The notes: generated from the letters alone by a model not told the origin. Shown: positions 1 to 10,123, counted from the first letter of the stretch. The stretch is 64,000 nt of DNA from Ruegeria sp. SCSIO 43209 (GCF_019904295.1 NZ_CP065361.1:1-64000), one strand, 5' to 3'. Program-made: numbers and translations.

Positions 1-562
1 CTTCGGCGATCGGAACCGGATCGTCGTAGCGAACGGCATCATAGAGGGTTCCGCCCTCCATAAGGTCGAGTTCTGGCTGGATTCCATGAAGAGCCGAAAG
101 AGATGCTTGGGGGTCGAGATCGATCGCAAGAACCCTGTACCCCTTTAGCGCCAAGCGCTGAGCGAGGTGAGCAGACGTCGTCGTTTTGCCGGAGCCGCCC
201 TTGAAGTTCACCACTGATATGACTTGAAGCTCGTCACCGTCGCGACGCCCAGGCACGTAAGTTCCAGACTTTTTTGCATTTCCTTCAAGCGTCTGCCGGA
301 TTTCCCAGATATCGTCGAGCGTATAGCGGCGATGACTTCCCGCCGTCGTCTCGACGTCAACGATCTTTCCTTCTCGATGAAGCTTCCGAAGATAGGTATG
401 GTCGACGCCAAGGAGCTCAGCAGCTTCGCCGCTGGTCAAAGTGCGCATCACCTTCTTTGCATCTGGTGGGAAGTGCGCAGCGCGCTGAGCATGCAGGTTC
501 GACGCGAGAAGTTCCGCGTAGTGCCCGATGGCGATATCAAGATCCTGTTCTGCTTCGCTCAT
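1..562 (-). CDS. repA: RepA/ParA-family plasmid partition ATPase, 3' end beyond window
   Basis: Partial gene read leftward from an ATG at 562 (MSEAEQDLDI...) and running off the left edge. About 187 residues are visible. The N-terminal half carries a MerR-like DNA-binding segment (LTSGEAAELLGVDHTYLRKL). It is followed by the deviant Walker A motif of ParA proteins (VVNFKGGSGKTTTSAHLAQR) and the LAIDLDPQASLSALHG motif. This arrangement is that of RepA in alphaproteobacterial repABC replicons, where RepA segregates the plasmid with RepB and represses the operon; repB and repC would lie left of the window. The 192 bases upstream hold no gene and should contain the repABC promoter. The visible frame is uninterrupted. 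Confidence 0.9.
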   Translation of the reverse strand, partial: MSEAEQDLDIAIGHYAELLASNLHAQRAAHFPPDAKKVMRTLTSGEAAELLGVDHTYLRKLHREGKIVDVETTAGSHRRYTLDDIWEIRQTLEGNAKKSGTYVPGRRDGDELQVISVVNFKGGSGKTTTSAHLAQRLALKGYRVLAIDLDPQASLSALHGIQPELDLMEGGTLYDAVRYDDPVPIAE

Positions 563-754
563 GTCTGCCCCGATCCGTGGGCGCGTTTTTTATGTGACCG
601 CGCGTTATTTTTCGAGACTATTGCCCGACCAGCCAGATTCGTGCAAGCACTTTCTAGATATTGCGTCGTGCACCAAGTCCACCACAAGGGTAGCGTTCCA
701 TTACTCCGAGGCTGTGGTCGTGCGGGATCTCCTGCGCGGTGCGTGAACCGGGGC

Positions 755-1666
755 CTAAGCCCCGATCCTCTTGATGCGGATGCCGAGTTTGCGGGCCTTG
801 TCGACGATATTCTCGGTGATGCCCGAACCGGGCGTGGCGATCAGACCCTGGGGCATGGTCTCGAGCATCTTGTCGTTGCGCTTGAAGGGGGCAGCCTTGC
901 CATGGCTCTTCCAGTCGGGTTTGAACGCCACCTGCGTGACACCACGGGTATCTGCCCAGCGGGCAGCGATCATCTCGGCACCTTTTGGTGTGCCGCCGTG
1001 TAAAAGAATCATGTCTGGGTATTTCGCATGGGTGGCATCGAGGACGGACCAGATCAGGTCGTAGGCGTGATAGTCCCCGCCCGAGAAGGCGATCCGCGTG
1101 CCTTCGGGGCAGTGAACCTCGGTCTCCTTGCGCCGCTTGGCCGAGAGATAGGCCCGGCTGTCCACCACGGCGGAGGTGAGACCGCGATGCGAGACCTTGG
1201 ATCCGGTGCGGGGCAGCCAGGGTGAACCGGTGGCGGCCGAGAAGTGGTCCACGGCCAGATCGCGCATCTGCTCGAAAGCGTCGCGATGGTCCCAGAGCTT
1301 CAGCCCGATCATCTGGAGGCGCTCGAGTTCGACCGAGGCGACCTCGGAGCCGTCCTGGATGGCCAGACTTTCCCGGACCTCGAATTCGTTGTCATCGAGG
1401 AGCTTCTGGATATGGGTGAGCCGGCGATGGAAGATCGAGGTCAGGGACCAGAGCATCTCTTCGAGATTGTCTTCCAACTGGCTTCCGGTGAGGAGGCCGA
1501 TGGTGGTGTCAAAGAGCGTCGCCATGGCGAGTTCGACCTCGTCGGGCTGGGGCAGGGGGCGATGATCGGTCTCGCCGGGCCCGGGCGTTGCGACGTGAAG
1601 TGCGAGGTGGTCGAGGATGGCGGAGGTCACGCCGGTTTCCTCTTGGATGTCTGTCTGATGGGGCAT
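755..1666 (-). CDS. DUF2493 (SLOG-like) domain protein
   Basis: A 303-residue protein starting at MPHQTDIQEE, preceded by an AGAGGAA ribosome site; a longer reading frame upstream has no family support. The C-terminal third (IAFSGGDYHAYDLIWSVL, then ILLHGGTPKGAEMIAARWA and VAFKPDWKSHGKAAPFKRND) is the DUF2493/YspA-type nucleotide-binding fold related to the SLOG superfamily. The N-terminal part is helical with no recognised domain. Such genes are common next to Toprim and ParB-like genes on Rhodobacteraceae plasmids. The function is unknown; SLOG folds usually bind nucleotides or modified bases. Confidence 0.8.
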   Translation of the reverse strand: MPHQTDIQEETGVTSAILDHLALHVATPGPGETDHRPLPQPDEVELAMATLFDTTIGLLTGSQLEDNLEEMLWSLTSIFHRRLTHIQKLLDDNEFEVRESLAIQDGSEVASVELERLQMIGLKLWDHRDAFEQMRDLAVDHFSAATGSPWLPRTGSKVSHRGLTSAVVDSRAYLSAKRRKETEVHCPEGTRIAFSGGDYHAYDLIWSVLDATHAKYPDMILLHGGTPKGAEMIAARWADTRGVTQVAFKPDWKSHGKAAPFKRNDKMLETMPQGLIATPGSGITENIVDKARKLGIRIKRIGA

Positions 1667-1977
1667 TGTCTGGTTCCTCTGTTTGATCTGACCCGATTTG
1701 GATGGGGCGATAACAGGACCGGCGGCGACCGGGCCGCATCCGTCAGGATCGGAGCGCAGCGGAGAATGTGACCCGGACCGGAAAATTGTTCCCGCGAGGA
1801 ATGGCCCGCCACGGTCATGTGGTGGGGCAGGGAATTTTCCGGGTAGCGGGCGCATTGCTGCCCGGGCGAGGAGCACTCTGCTCCGACCCGCCGGTCCATC
1901 GCTCCCCTTGTCCAAACGGGATCAGATAGAACCGGCGAAACCTTTGCCCGGTCAGGCATCCCCGGGGAGGTTGGCGG
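1667..1977. other. Non-coding gap with a large imperfect inverted repeat
   Basis: No gene is supported here. The arm CCGGAAAATT at 1778-1787 is repeated inverted and exactly as AATTTTCCGG at 1833-1842. The roughly 45 bases between contain a second, weaker GC-rich stem (GCCCGCCAC against GTGGTGGGGC). The structure lies in the leader of the DUF2493 gene and downstream of the Toprim gene, so it could act as a terminator, an attenuator or a protein site. Confidence 0.5.
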
Positions 1978-3024
1978 TCACCCGTCCTCGATCTCCAGAC
2001 CTTGTGCTTTCATGGCCTTTAGCAGAGAACGGCGCAGCGCATCTTTGCCAAATGCCCGCAGATCGTCGTTGAAATCGCCCATGTTTGGTACGAGATCACC
2101 ACAGGTAATTCCAAGCGATTCCAGTTGGTTAAGCAATCTTATTGATGCGTCGCGTCCAGCTTCGTCATTGTCCCGCGCGATCCAGATACGCTTGATCCTC
2201 GGCGGCGGGATGAAGAGGCCGAGATGGGTGGCAGTGAGACAGGAGGCGAGATCGAACTCGGGGAGAGCCGTGCCGACCGAGAGGGTGTTCTCGAGACCTT
2301 CACCGACGATGAGATCAGAGCGCGCCTGGCCGGACCAGAAGCGGATGGCATGGCCATGGAGCTGCCCGAGGATCCGTTTCGGGCTCTCGATCTCGGCCAA
2401 GCCGTCGGTGGACGGATTGAGATACAGCCTCGCGCATCCAGTGATCTGGCCCCGATTGTCGGTGATCTTCGCCAGCAAGGCAGGGGCCCTTAGCGGCGGA
2501 TCGGCGTCGTCCTCGCCCTGACGCAGGAAGACCCGCGGGTGATAGCGCAGAGCCGGGCCAAGCCGTGTAATCCCACGACCTTGCAGATAGGTGCAGCCCA
2601 TTGTGCCAAGCACCGGCTTGCCGGCGGAAAAGAGTTTGCGCGCCCGCGCGATGCGTTTGCTGGAGGCTGCATCCGGGCGCTCAGCCCTTTGGGTGTCTCG
2701 AGGTACGGCAGGGCAGGGGGCTTCGCCGAGGAAGGATCGAGCCTCCCTCAGGGTCTCCTTGAGCGTGACAGACCCAAGCCGTTCATGCAGCAGGTCGATC
2801 AGGTCGCCATATTCACCCGTCGCGAAATCTTGCCAGGACCCGGCTTTACGACCAACCTGCGCCTGCAGACGGATGGCGAGGCTCTGGCCCTTTGCACCGG
2901 ACGTGTCGCCGACCTGCCAATAATTACCCAGCTTGCGCCCCTCGGGGAAATACTGGCGGCAGAAACTCTCGGCATGGTCTGCCAGATCGGCCGAGAGGTC
3001 CGCGATACTGTGGCGCGCGCTCAT
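1978..3024 (-). CDS. Toprim domain protein (plasmid primase-like)
   Basis: A 348-residue protein starting at MSARHSIADL. Its ATG overlaps the stop of the upstream helicase gene in an ATGA, so the two are translationally coupled. The N-terminal part resembles the zinc-binding/primase-like region of plasmid Toprim proteins, followed by a fold beginning YHPRVFLRQG. The Toprim core shows the conserved Glu (LIVGEGLENTLSVG) and the acidic pair in RIWIARDNDEAGRDAS. The family includes primases and nicking enzymes of phages and plasmids. A role in plasmid DNA metabolism together with the adjacent methyltransferase/helicase is inferred from the neighbourhood. Confidence 0.8.
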   Translation of the reverse strand: MSARHSIADLSADLADHAESFCRQYFPEGRKLGNYWQVGDTSGAKGQSLAIRLQAQVGRKAGSWQDFATGEYGDLIDLLHERLGSVTLKETLREARSFLGEAPCPAVPRDTQRAERPDAASSKRIARARKLFSAGKPVLGTMGCTYLQGRGITRLGPALRYHPRVFLRQGEDDADPPLRAPALLAKITDNRGQITGCARLYLNPSTDGLAEIESPKRILGQLHGHAIRFWSGQARSDLIVGEGLENTLSVGTALPEFDLASCLTATHLGLFIPPPRIKRIWIARDNDEAGRDASIRLLNQLESLGITCGDLVPNMGDFNDDLRAFGKDALRRSLLKAMKAQGLEIEDG

Positions 3025-6000
3025 GCGGCGGCCTCCGATGTGCCGGCGCCAACTGGATGCTCGGCAAGGACCCGTGTCAGCACCTCGATGCCGTCGACCG
3101 GAATGAACACCCGCGTCTTCCACTGGATCACTTCCGTGAAACAGCCCATTGCCTTCAGTCCGGGCAGGGCCGCGCCTGAAGCACCTATCAGCTCAAGCCT
3201 CGGCTGCCCCATGACCAGCGACCGGCGCAGCTGATAGCCGCCGAGGAGGTTCAGCGTCGTCCTGGCTTCCATCACGGCGGCGAGCACTTCCCGCGGCGTC
3301 ATCTCGATCTGGCAATCGAGACCAAGGCGTGCAAAGACATTGAGAAGCTGCTCCTGGCTGACCAGTCGACCGATGGCGCGCTCCCCATCCTCGGTCTGAA
3401 GGCGGTAGATGCGCATGTTGTCAGCGGGAAGCCGATCCCAGATCGGCAGGAGAAGCCCGCAGATGAGCGTAATCTTTGAGGTGGTGAACTCCGGCACTGC
3501 CTCGACCTCGGCCTGCCAGAGCTGTTCGAATATCGCATCATCGATCTCTTCCCAGTGCGACTTCGAGAACTCGGTCAGCGCGAGGATTTCTGTGGCCATC
3601 GGACGCAGAAGCTTCACCCGCAGGATCGGCACGCCGTCCTCGTCCATGAAGGCCGGCGCATTCACCATCAGCGCCGCGCGTTTGGAGGAGGTGTTCCAGC
3701 ACAGCGTCGCGCCGTCCGTATTTGCGCAGATCGATTTGATCCGGGGCAGGGTGAGCGGATCGTTGCGATCGGTACGCTCCACGGTCAGCGCAGTTGCCGT
3801 TGCGCCCGTAGCCCCGTGCTCGAAGATGACCTTGCGGTCGACGATTTCGAATTTCTCGGCCTTGAGCGTTTCGAGGCCGACATCGAGCGTGCCTGCCTGG
3901 CGCGCATCTTCGATGATGGCCGAGAGGAACCCGCCGAAGGCCTCGAAGATCGCGTCCTGCATGTCGATGCGGAGCGCGAGGCAACGATTCAGGAACTGCT
4001 GGATCGGCGGCAGGGTCTCTTTCATCGTGCCATCCGCTTCATCGAGCGTCAGCCCAGTCATCTCCTGGAATTTCGCATAGGAGCAGGCCTCGATCTTACC
4101 CGCACGCAGCTTGTAGAAGAACTGGCGCAGCGCAGCGCGTGCGTAGGGGCTCTCAAGGTTGTCCTCGGCACGGAACATGTTCTGACCGCCGGTCTCGCGC
4201 TGTCCCTTGGTGATGGCACCCAGCGTGTCGAGGCGGCGGGCGATGGTGGAGAGAAAGCGCTTCTCGCCCTTCACGTCTGTGGCGACGGGGCGAAAGAGTG
4301 GCGGCTGCGCCTGGTTCGTGCGGTTGGTCCTCCCGAGACCCTGAATCGCATTGTCGGCCTTCCACCCGGGCTCCAGGAGGTAATGCACCCGAAGGCGCTG
4401 GTTCTTGGCCCCGAGATCGGCGTGGTAGCTGCGCCCGGTGCCACCCGCATCGGAGAAGATCAGGATGCGTTTTGCATCGTCCATGAAGGCCTGGGTTTCG
4501 CCGAGGTTGGAGGAGGCGGGGCGGTTCTCGACCTTGAGCCGCCCCTCACGCGTCTTGACGATGCGCCGCTTGCGCCCCGTGACCTCAGCCACTGCATCGC
4601 CTCCGAAATGCCAGAGGATCTGGTCGAGCGCGCCCTGCACCGGGGCGAGGGCCCCAAGATGCTCGACAAGATCATCCCGCCGCCGCTCCGCCTCGCGGCA
4701 GATGATCGGGTTGCCATCGCAATCGAGGGCGGGGCGCGAGCGCAGATCGCCATTCTCGCGGTGTAAGGCTCAAAAAGCTGCGTCGGGAAGCTGTGCATCA
4801 GGTAGTCCATGATGTTCTCCCTCGGCGTGAAATCGACCTGCAGATCGTCCCAGTCCGAGGAAGGGATCTCTTCAAGGCGGCGTTCCATCACCGCTTCGCT
4901 GGTCGAGACCACCTGAATCACGGCCGAGTGCCCTGCTGCAAGGTCCGCCTCGATGGCGCGGATCAGCGAGGGACATTTCATGGCGGTGATGAGATGGTTG
5001 AAGAAGCGCTGCTTGTTGCTCTCGAAGGCCGAACGCGCGGCGGATTTCGCTTGGGCGTTCAGCGTGCCGGTCTCAGAAGAAATACCCGAGGCCTGAAGCG
5101 CTGCCTCAAGGTTGTTGTGGATGATCTGGTAGGCATCGGCGTAGCTGTCGTATATGGCGACTTGAGCGGGGCTCAGCTCATGGACCAGCATCTCGTATTC
5201 GACCCCGGCATAGGAGAGGGACCGCGCCAGATAGAGCCCAAGCGCCTTCAGGTCGCGCGAGATCATCTCCATGGCCGCAATGCCCCCGGCCTCCATCGCG
5301 GCGACGAACTCGGCCCGCGTCACGAAGGGGAAATCGCCGGTGCCCCAGAGACCGAGGCGCGAAGCATAGGCAAGATTGCCGACGACTGTGGCACCGGTCG
5401 CCGAGACATAGAGAACCCGTGCATCGGGCGCGGCGTTCTGCAGCGCGAGGCCAGCGAGGCCCTGCTGGGACGCCTTCTTGTCGCCGCGGTCGGACTTTTC
5501 TCCGGCAGCATTCGCCATGGCATGGCTTTCATCAAAAGCAATGACCCCGTCGAACCCATCGCTGAGCCAGGACGTGACCTGATCGAGGCGGGAGGCTTTG
5601 CCCTCACGTTCAGCCGAGCGCAGCGTGGCGTAGGTGACGAAGAGGATGCCCTCGGGCAGGCGGATGTCGCTGCCCTGGCGGAACTTCGAGAGCGGCACGA
5701 TATCGCTTTCGCGTCCCCCGAGCGCTATCCAGTCGCGACGCGCATCTTCGATGAGCTTGTCGCTCTTCGAGACCCAGACCGCCCGTCGGCGCCCTTTGAG
5801 CCAATTATCGAGGATGATACCGGCAACCTGTCGCCCTTTACCGCATCCCGTGCCATCACCCAGAAACCAGCCCTTGCGCAGGCGAAACGCGCCTTCGTCG
5901 CCCTCGGCCGCCGCCATCAACTGGCCTTCGATCTCGCCGCGCTTGAACCAGCCCTTGAGATGCGTCTCATGCGCGTTGCCCGCATAGATGACACTTTCCA

Positions 6001-7417
6001 GCTGCGGCGCAGAAAGAAGGCCGTCCTGAACGAGGTTCTTCGGCAGGATGGGACGATAGGTCGGCACGGGCGGCGGCACCGAGGCCATGGCGGTGGATTG
6101 CACCAGCGCGGTCGGATGTTCCGCCGCGCCATCGATCCTGATCGCCTGAAGGTCATAGGCCTCGTAGACCGTGTCCTGCAGCGTGCCGTCGGGTTGGCTC
6201 CAAGCCTTCGGCAGGTAGTCGATCGGGGCCGTCGTGATATCGTCAAACGGGTGCCTTGCGCGTTCTTCGGCGAGGGCACGGGTTTCCTTGCGCGCGGCAT
6301 TGCGCAGGGCCTGCAGGTTGGTGCGGGTCGAAGCGGTCGGAGCCGACAGGGCCGTACTGGTGGGGCAGGGCGAGGGGCTGTGGCGCTGCGGGCAGTGGGT
6401 GAGCACTGCGTTGAGAAGGTCGGCGGTGGTCGCGCAGATCGGATGGTAGACGGCCTCGCTTTCGACCGATGCGATCTCATCAGCGCCAGTCGCACGCTTG
6501 TCGATCACCGTCAGCCGTGTGTCGATCGTGGTGCCATGCCGCGCAAAGACCTTGCCGTCGATAGCGGCGGAAAATACCACATCGGCGCTTTGTGCGATCC
6601 GCTGAAACGTCGACTGAAAGGATTTCGTCGAGGGGCGGAAGCTCTCGCCGGTGATGACGACAAGCCGCCCACCCGGCGCGAGACGCGCTAGGGCGGACAG
6701 GACATGTTGGCTGGTGGCCTGCCGGAACCGGCCGTCGACATGGTTGGCCGCAGAAAACGGTGGGTTCATCACGATGACCGAGGGCGTGATCGACCGATCC
6801 AGCCGGTCATCGATCGAGGCGGCATCGTGATCCGAGACGACTGCACCGGGGAACAGATGTCCCAGCAGGGCGCGGCGGGTCTCGGCAAGCTCATTCAGCG
6901 CCAGGCGAGCGCCTGCAATCTTTGCGAAAATCGCCAGCAGGCCGGTACCGGCCGAAGGCTCGAGCACCAGGTCGTCGTCCCGAAAGCCCGCCGCCTGCGC
7001 AACGATGGCCGCGAGGGGCAGAGGGGTCGAGAATTGTTGCAGGCGGACACTGTCTTCAGAGCGCCGCGTGTGGGAGGGGGCCAGACCGGCGAGACGCTCG
7101 ATCATGGTGAGAAATGCCCGCGGCGCGGATACCTGGCGCTGCATCAGCGCACCGTAGCGCGAAAGCATCAGGATCTGGGCGACCTCTGCGGCTTCGTAAG
7201 CATCCTTCCAGATCCAGGAGCCGCTGGTGTCGCTGGCACCGAAGGCTTGCTCCATCGCAGTGCGAAGGGCGGCGGCGTCGATGGACCTGCCCGCCTCGAA
7301 CAGGGGGACGAGGGCTTTCGCAACCTGCATCAGGTGTTGGGCGAAGCCCGGAGCCTCTGGCAGGGCAGGGGCGTCGGGCTCGGTTGCAAGTTGGACGGAA
7401 TGGGGGTGAGCGTTCAT
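3021..7417 (-). pseudogene. SAM methyltransferase / strawberry-notch helicase fusion, one frameshift
   Basis: A giant protein of about 1465 residues if the frame is restored, starting at MNAHPHSVQL. The N-terminal methyltransferase has VLEPSAGTGLLA and the catalytic VIVMNPPFSA. The strawberry-notch helicase part has a P-loop (GDGTGCGKGRQVA) and a DESH box (IAFDESHAMAN). The C-terminal helicase/SNO domain has the arginine-rich QGLGRTNRTNQ. The frame breaks at 4758-4759: EPYT should continue as DENGDLR, but one base is missing, so the upstream frame reads through unrelated sequence to about 4460. The downstream frame is open to 3021. The architecture resembles phage P1 DarB-type methyltransferase-helicases that protect incoming DNA from restriction; that role is an inference. 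The gene is either inactivated or hit by a sequence error. Confidence 0.75.
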
Positions 7418-7543
7418 CGGCAATCTCCGGGGTTTAGGGTTGGCCCCAAGCCCCGCGCGCACTCTCTCACCCGGGAGGGGTCACCCCTCCTGCCCTGCCT
7501 CTCGCTCTTTCATGGCAAAGCCCCGGTGCGAATTCGCCCGTTA

Positions 7544-7843
7544 TCAGGACGACCGCAGATGCCTCGGCACGTCCATGGACTGATGCAAGACTCGGATCAC
7601 GAAGATCCTGTCCGGGTCCACCTCGTAGAACACGAGGTGCCGGCCCGTGATCAGTTTACGCGCACCCTGCAAGAGATCGGAACAGTCAGACCCCATTTGC
7701 GGGTTGGCGATGAGACCCTTCAGGGCGCGATCGATATCATCGAGATAGCGGTCCGCCTGCGCCTCGCCCCACTGTCGGTCTGTCTCGACCCAGATATCGA
7801 CGAGGTCGGATTTTGCCGCCTGAGAGTGATGAATGTCACGCAT
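7544..7843 (-). CDS. parE: RelE/ParE family toxin
   Basis: A 99-residue protein starting at MRDIHHSQAAKSD. Features typical of ParE are LVDIWVETDRQWG, RYLDDIDRALKGLIANPQMG, the basic strand ARKLITGRHLVFYEV, and the end IRVLHQSMDVPRHL. ParE toxins poison DNA gyrase and act as plasmid addiction modules. The start lies eight bases inside the 3' end of the antitoxin gene, so the pair is co-translated. Length and motif order match the family, and no defect is seen. Confidence 0.9.
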   Translation of the reverse strand: MRDIHHSQAAKSDLVDIWVETDRQWGEAQADRYLDDIDRALKGLIANPQMGSDCSDLLQGARKLITGRHLVFYEVDPDRIFVIRVLHQSMDVPRHLRSS

Positions 7844-8087
7844 CAGAAGCGCCAGAGCGGCTCCGCGCGTCGCGCTTGATCTCATCCATGTCAAGCGGAC
7901 CGGCGTCACCGGATTGTTTGCCCTCCATCAGCGCAACGCGAAGCCGCGCCCGCTGACCTTCCTGCTCCTCCATCAGGCGCAGAGAGGCGCGGATCAACTC
8001 GCTGGTTGACCCGTAACGCCCCTCTTTAAGCATCAGGGCGATGAATTCGTCCCAATGGGGGCCAAGTGTGACGCTTGTGCTTGCCAT
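7836..8087 (-). CDS. parD: ParD-type antitoxin
   Basis: An 83-residue ribbon-helix-helix protein (MASTSVTLGPHWDEFIA, then YGSTSELIRASLRLMEEQE). It starts at an ATG behind a strong GGAGGTG ribosome site. The N-terminal RHH would bind its own promoter, and the acidic C-terminal tail (GPLDMDEIKRD) would neutralise the ParE toxin encoded immediately downstream with an 8-base overlap. Antitoxin-first order and overlap are standard for parDE. The likely autoregulatory operator lies in the AT-rich stretch around 8100-8130. Confidence 0.9.
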   Translation of the reverse strand: MASTSVTLGPHWDEFIALMLKEGRYGSTSELIRASLRLMEEQEGQRARLRVALMEGKQSGDAGPLDMDEIKRDARSRSGASDA

Positions 8088-8208
8088 GCTCACCTCCGTA
8101 ATACGCATGAATAAGATATATGAGTATTGCGGGCGTTTCAACTCGGGGGTGGGCTTGCGCCCTGTTCCGCAGCGGCGGGTCTTTGTACCTCTCGCAAAAT
8201 CAGAGGAT

Positions 8209-8781
8209 CTACAACCGCCCGCGCCTCGGACAGCAGTCCAGATCATAGTGCTCGAAGAACCCCCAACAGGCGTCGATCTCTTCACCGTCACGCTCGACGA
8301 CATAGCCATAAACCCGTCCGCCGAGGTAGGCATCGAAGGTGACGATCTCAGCGCGCAGAATGTCCTTGGCCTTTTCGCGCATCGCCTTGGTGACGCGCTT
8401 CGCGCCGAACTCCTTTCGAACCGTTTCGAGCGTTACGTATACAAAGCCAACTTGGCCGGAATCCCACGGACAATGGAACTCGATGGTGTTCATCGCGAGG
8501 CCGGAATGGTCGTAGAGGTACACGGGCAAGATGATTGCCTTGCGCTCGGCGCGCTCGCGGAGGCGATCCAGTGAAAGATCGCTCTGATCCGAGACGCCCG
8601 CAAGATCGCGCAGGAACGCCTCGGGGCAGTCGAACCGGTGGCTGTCCCCCAGCCGGTATCGGCGGTGCCAACAGATCAGCGCTCCGAGGTTGGACCACTC
8701 CCTTGGGTTCTCAGAATCGGGGTCGTGATAGATCTTGATGACGTGGCCTTGGTAGGCCTCCTCGTAGACAGGGTCTTGCAT
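8209..8781 (-). CDS. Conserved plasmid protein of unknown function (190 aa)
   Basis: A 190-residue soluble acidic protein (MQDPVYEEAYQGHVIKIYHD...). I do not recognise a domain with a known function. Sequences such as ICWHRRYRLGDSH, ILPVYLYDHSGLAMNT and YGYVVERDGEEIDACWGF suggest a compact beta-rich fold shared by hypothetical proteins of alphaproteobacterial plasmids. It is the most downstream of five small minus-strand genes that follow parB. A good ribosome site (AAGGAT) precedes the ATG. No signal peptide or membrane segment is visible. Confidence 0.7.
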   Translation of the reverse strand: MQDPVYEEAYQGHVIKIYHDPDSENPREWSNLGALICWHRRYRLGDSHRFDCPEAFLRDLAGVSDQSDLSLDRLRERAERKAIILPVYLYDHSGLAMNTIEFHCPWDSGQVGFVYVTLETVRKEFGAKRVTKAMREKAKDILRAEIVTFDAYLGGRVYGYVVERDGEEIDACWGFFEHYDLDCCPRRGRL

Positions 8782-8810
8782 GTCGATATCCTTTCTTGAA
8801 ACGCAATCGA

Positions 8811-8842
8811 CCCGCCAAGCCGGTTGTGGCGCAGGCGGGTCG
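8811..8842. repeat. GC-rich inverted repeat between small plasmid genes
   Basis: GACCCGCC and GGCGGGTC form an exact 8-bp stem around about 16 bases, between the 190-aa gene and the DUF6915 gene. Comparable GC stems occur at the other gene boundaries of this block (about 10185-10213 and 10686-10708). They may act as terminators, processing sites or mRNA stabilisers. Confidence 0.45.
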
Positions 8843-8886
8843 AAGTGGATGGGATCCGGTGGTTGGTGAGTTTTCTGGCCGGCGGA

Positions 8887-9363
8887 TCAGGCAGCGGCGC
8901 GGTTTTGGCGATGCTGGATGTGCTCGACAGAGACCTTCAGCAGCCAGTCCTCAAAACCGAGAATGGTCTGGTGATTGGAGACCGCCTCGATCCAGACCGC
9001 ACGCGGATCGCCAACAATCTGCGTAGGATCGTTGTCGATCCGGCCATTGGCCATCCACGGTTCCGGCTGAATGCGGACAAGCCAGTCCGCCAGCGACGGG
9101 ATCCGTCCCTGGCAGTCCTCGCGCACATGCTGCTCACCGATCCAGCGGATCGGGACGACCCGGCCCGCGCTGTTGGTCAGGCTGCGGCCGAAGTGACGTT
9201 CGGCATCATAGATCCCGACTGTATGATGTTTTTGGGCTCTGTGAACAAAGAGACCTAGGTGCTCTTTGGATGAGTCAAACCAGTCATGCACGAACTGATA
9301 GTCATCTGGAACACCGCCGAATTTTCGGGCGGAGCTTTCGGCGTGGTGGAGGGGATGTGCCAT
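8887..9363 (-). CDS. DUF6915 family protein
   Basis: A 158-residue protein starting at MAHPLHHAESSARKFGGVP. The run VPIRWIGEQHVREDCQGRIP and the histidine-rich start (HPLHHAES, HRAQKHHTVGIYDAERHFG) are the hallmarks by which I recognise DUF6915. The function is unknown. The start codon lies one base after the stop of the upstream DUF6878 gene, so the two are probably coupled. The last 30 or so residues (WLLKVSVEHIQHRQNRAAA) are helical and may be variable in the family. Confidence 0.75.
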   Translation of the reverse strand: MAHPLHHAESSARKFGGVPDDYQFVHDWFDSSKEHLGLFVHRAQKHHTVGIYDAERHFGRSLTNSAGRVVPIRWIGEQHVREDCQGRIPSLADWLVRIQPEPWMANGRIDNDPTQIVGDPRAVWIEAVSNHQTILGFEDWLLKVSVEHIQHRQNRAAA

Positions 9364-9364
9364 G

Positions 9365-9748
9365 TCAGAGCCCCTCGTGTTCGGTGGTGTTGGTTTCGAT
9401 ATAGCGGTTCGAGTGGCTAACATCGATCTTGTCCGTCTCGAGCGCCCAGGTCAGCTCGCCATAACCGCCCTCGTTGTTCTCGAATCCGGGGCTCAGCGCA
9501 TAGGCGAAATCCCAACCAAAATCTTCAACCCGGCGTCGCAACTCTTCTGTCAGCGTGATCGTGTCGGGTGTCACGACGACATCCTCGACATTGCCGGAAT
9601 CGCCGTAGCCTTCATATTGCACCTCGATGCTGGTCACGCCGAAGGCACGCAGCTCGGAGAGAAGGGCAGCGCGAGTCTCGCCCCGCTCTTCGGATGCGCG
9701 TCTCTGGGATTCGAGCATCTGTGCGTAGAAATCAGTCGCTTGTGTCAT
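9365..9748 (-). CDS. DUF6878 family protein
   Basis: A 127-residue acidic protein. The pattern GVTSIEVQYEGYGDSGNVED followed by GFENNEGGYGELTWALETD and SHSNRYIET is that of DUF6878, a small protein found on proteobacterial plasmids beside ParB, DUF3768 and DUF736 genes. Its biochemical role is unknown. It is tightly linked to the downstream DUF6915 gene. No membrane or secretion signal is seen. Confidence 0.75.
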   Translation of the reverse strand: MTQATDFYAQMLESQRRASEERGETRAALLSELRAFGVTSIEVQYEGYGDSGNVEDVVVTPDTITLTEELRRRVEDFGWDFAYALSPGFENNEGGYGELTWALETDKIDVSHSNRYIETNTTEHEGL

Positions 9749-9826
9749 GTCTTTTTGTCCTTTGGAATTGGGAGAGGGGAGGGCGACCGTTACGCGAGGC
9801 CGCCCCGGAGTTTCCTTTGGGGGGCT

Positions 9827-10123
9827 TCAGGCCGCAGCGTCGCCGCGGTTTTCAGCCGTCCGGTCAACCAGGTTGAAATACAGATTCTCGGTCGCGCGCT
9901 TGAACCCCGGCGGTTTGCGCGGGGCGAGGCAGCGCACCGAAGCGCTGCAGCTCTCACCGTGTTCCATCGCGAACTGCGTCACCTTGTCGATCAGGTCGAC
10001 CATGCCCGCAGCCTGGATGCGTTTTTCGGGGTAGCTTGCCATCATCTGGAACTGGGTGACAACGAAGGCGCCGTCACGATGCGCGGGATAGAGGGTGATC
10101 TGGTAATCGAGTGTCTTGGCCAT
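9827..10123 (-). CDS. Hypothetical plasmid protein (98 aa)
   Basis: A 98-residue protein (MAKTLDYQITLYPAHRDGAFVVTQ) with a short beta-rich N-terminal half and a basic C-terminal segment (CLAPRKPPGFKRATENLYF). No domain is recognised. It lies between the DUF3768 and DUF6878 genes, in the same orientation and with similar spacing, so it is probably one member of the same co-inherited block. Base and codon use match its neighbours. Confidence 0.65.
   Translation of the reverse strand: MAKTLDYQITLYPAHRDGAFVVTQFQMMASYPEKRIQAAGMVDLIDKVTQFAMEHGESCSASVRCLAPRKPPGFKRATENLYFNLVDRTAENRGDAAA

Noticed and set aside
4793..6691. 632-residue plus-strand open frame
   Set aside because: It lies wholly opposite the methyltransferase/helicase gene, is rich in Arg/Gly/His as expected of an antisense frame, and has no family motif or ribosome site.
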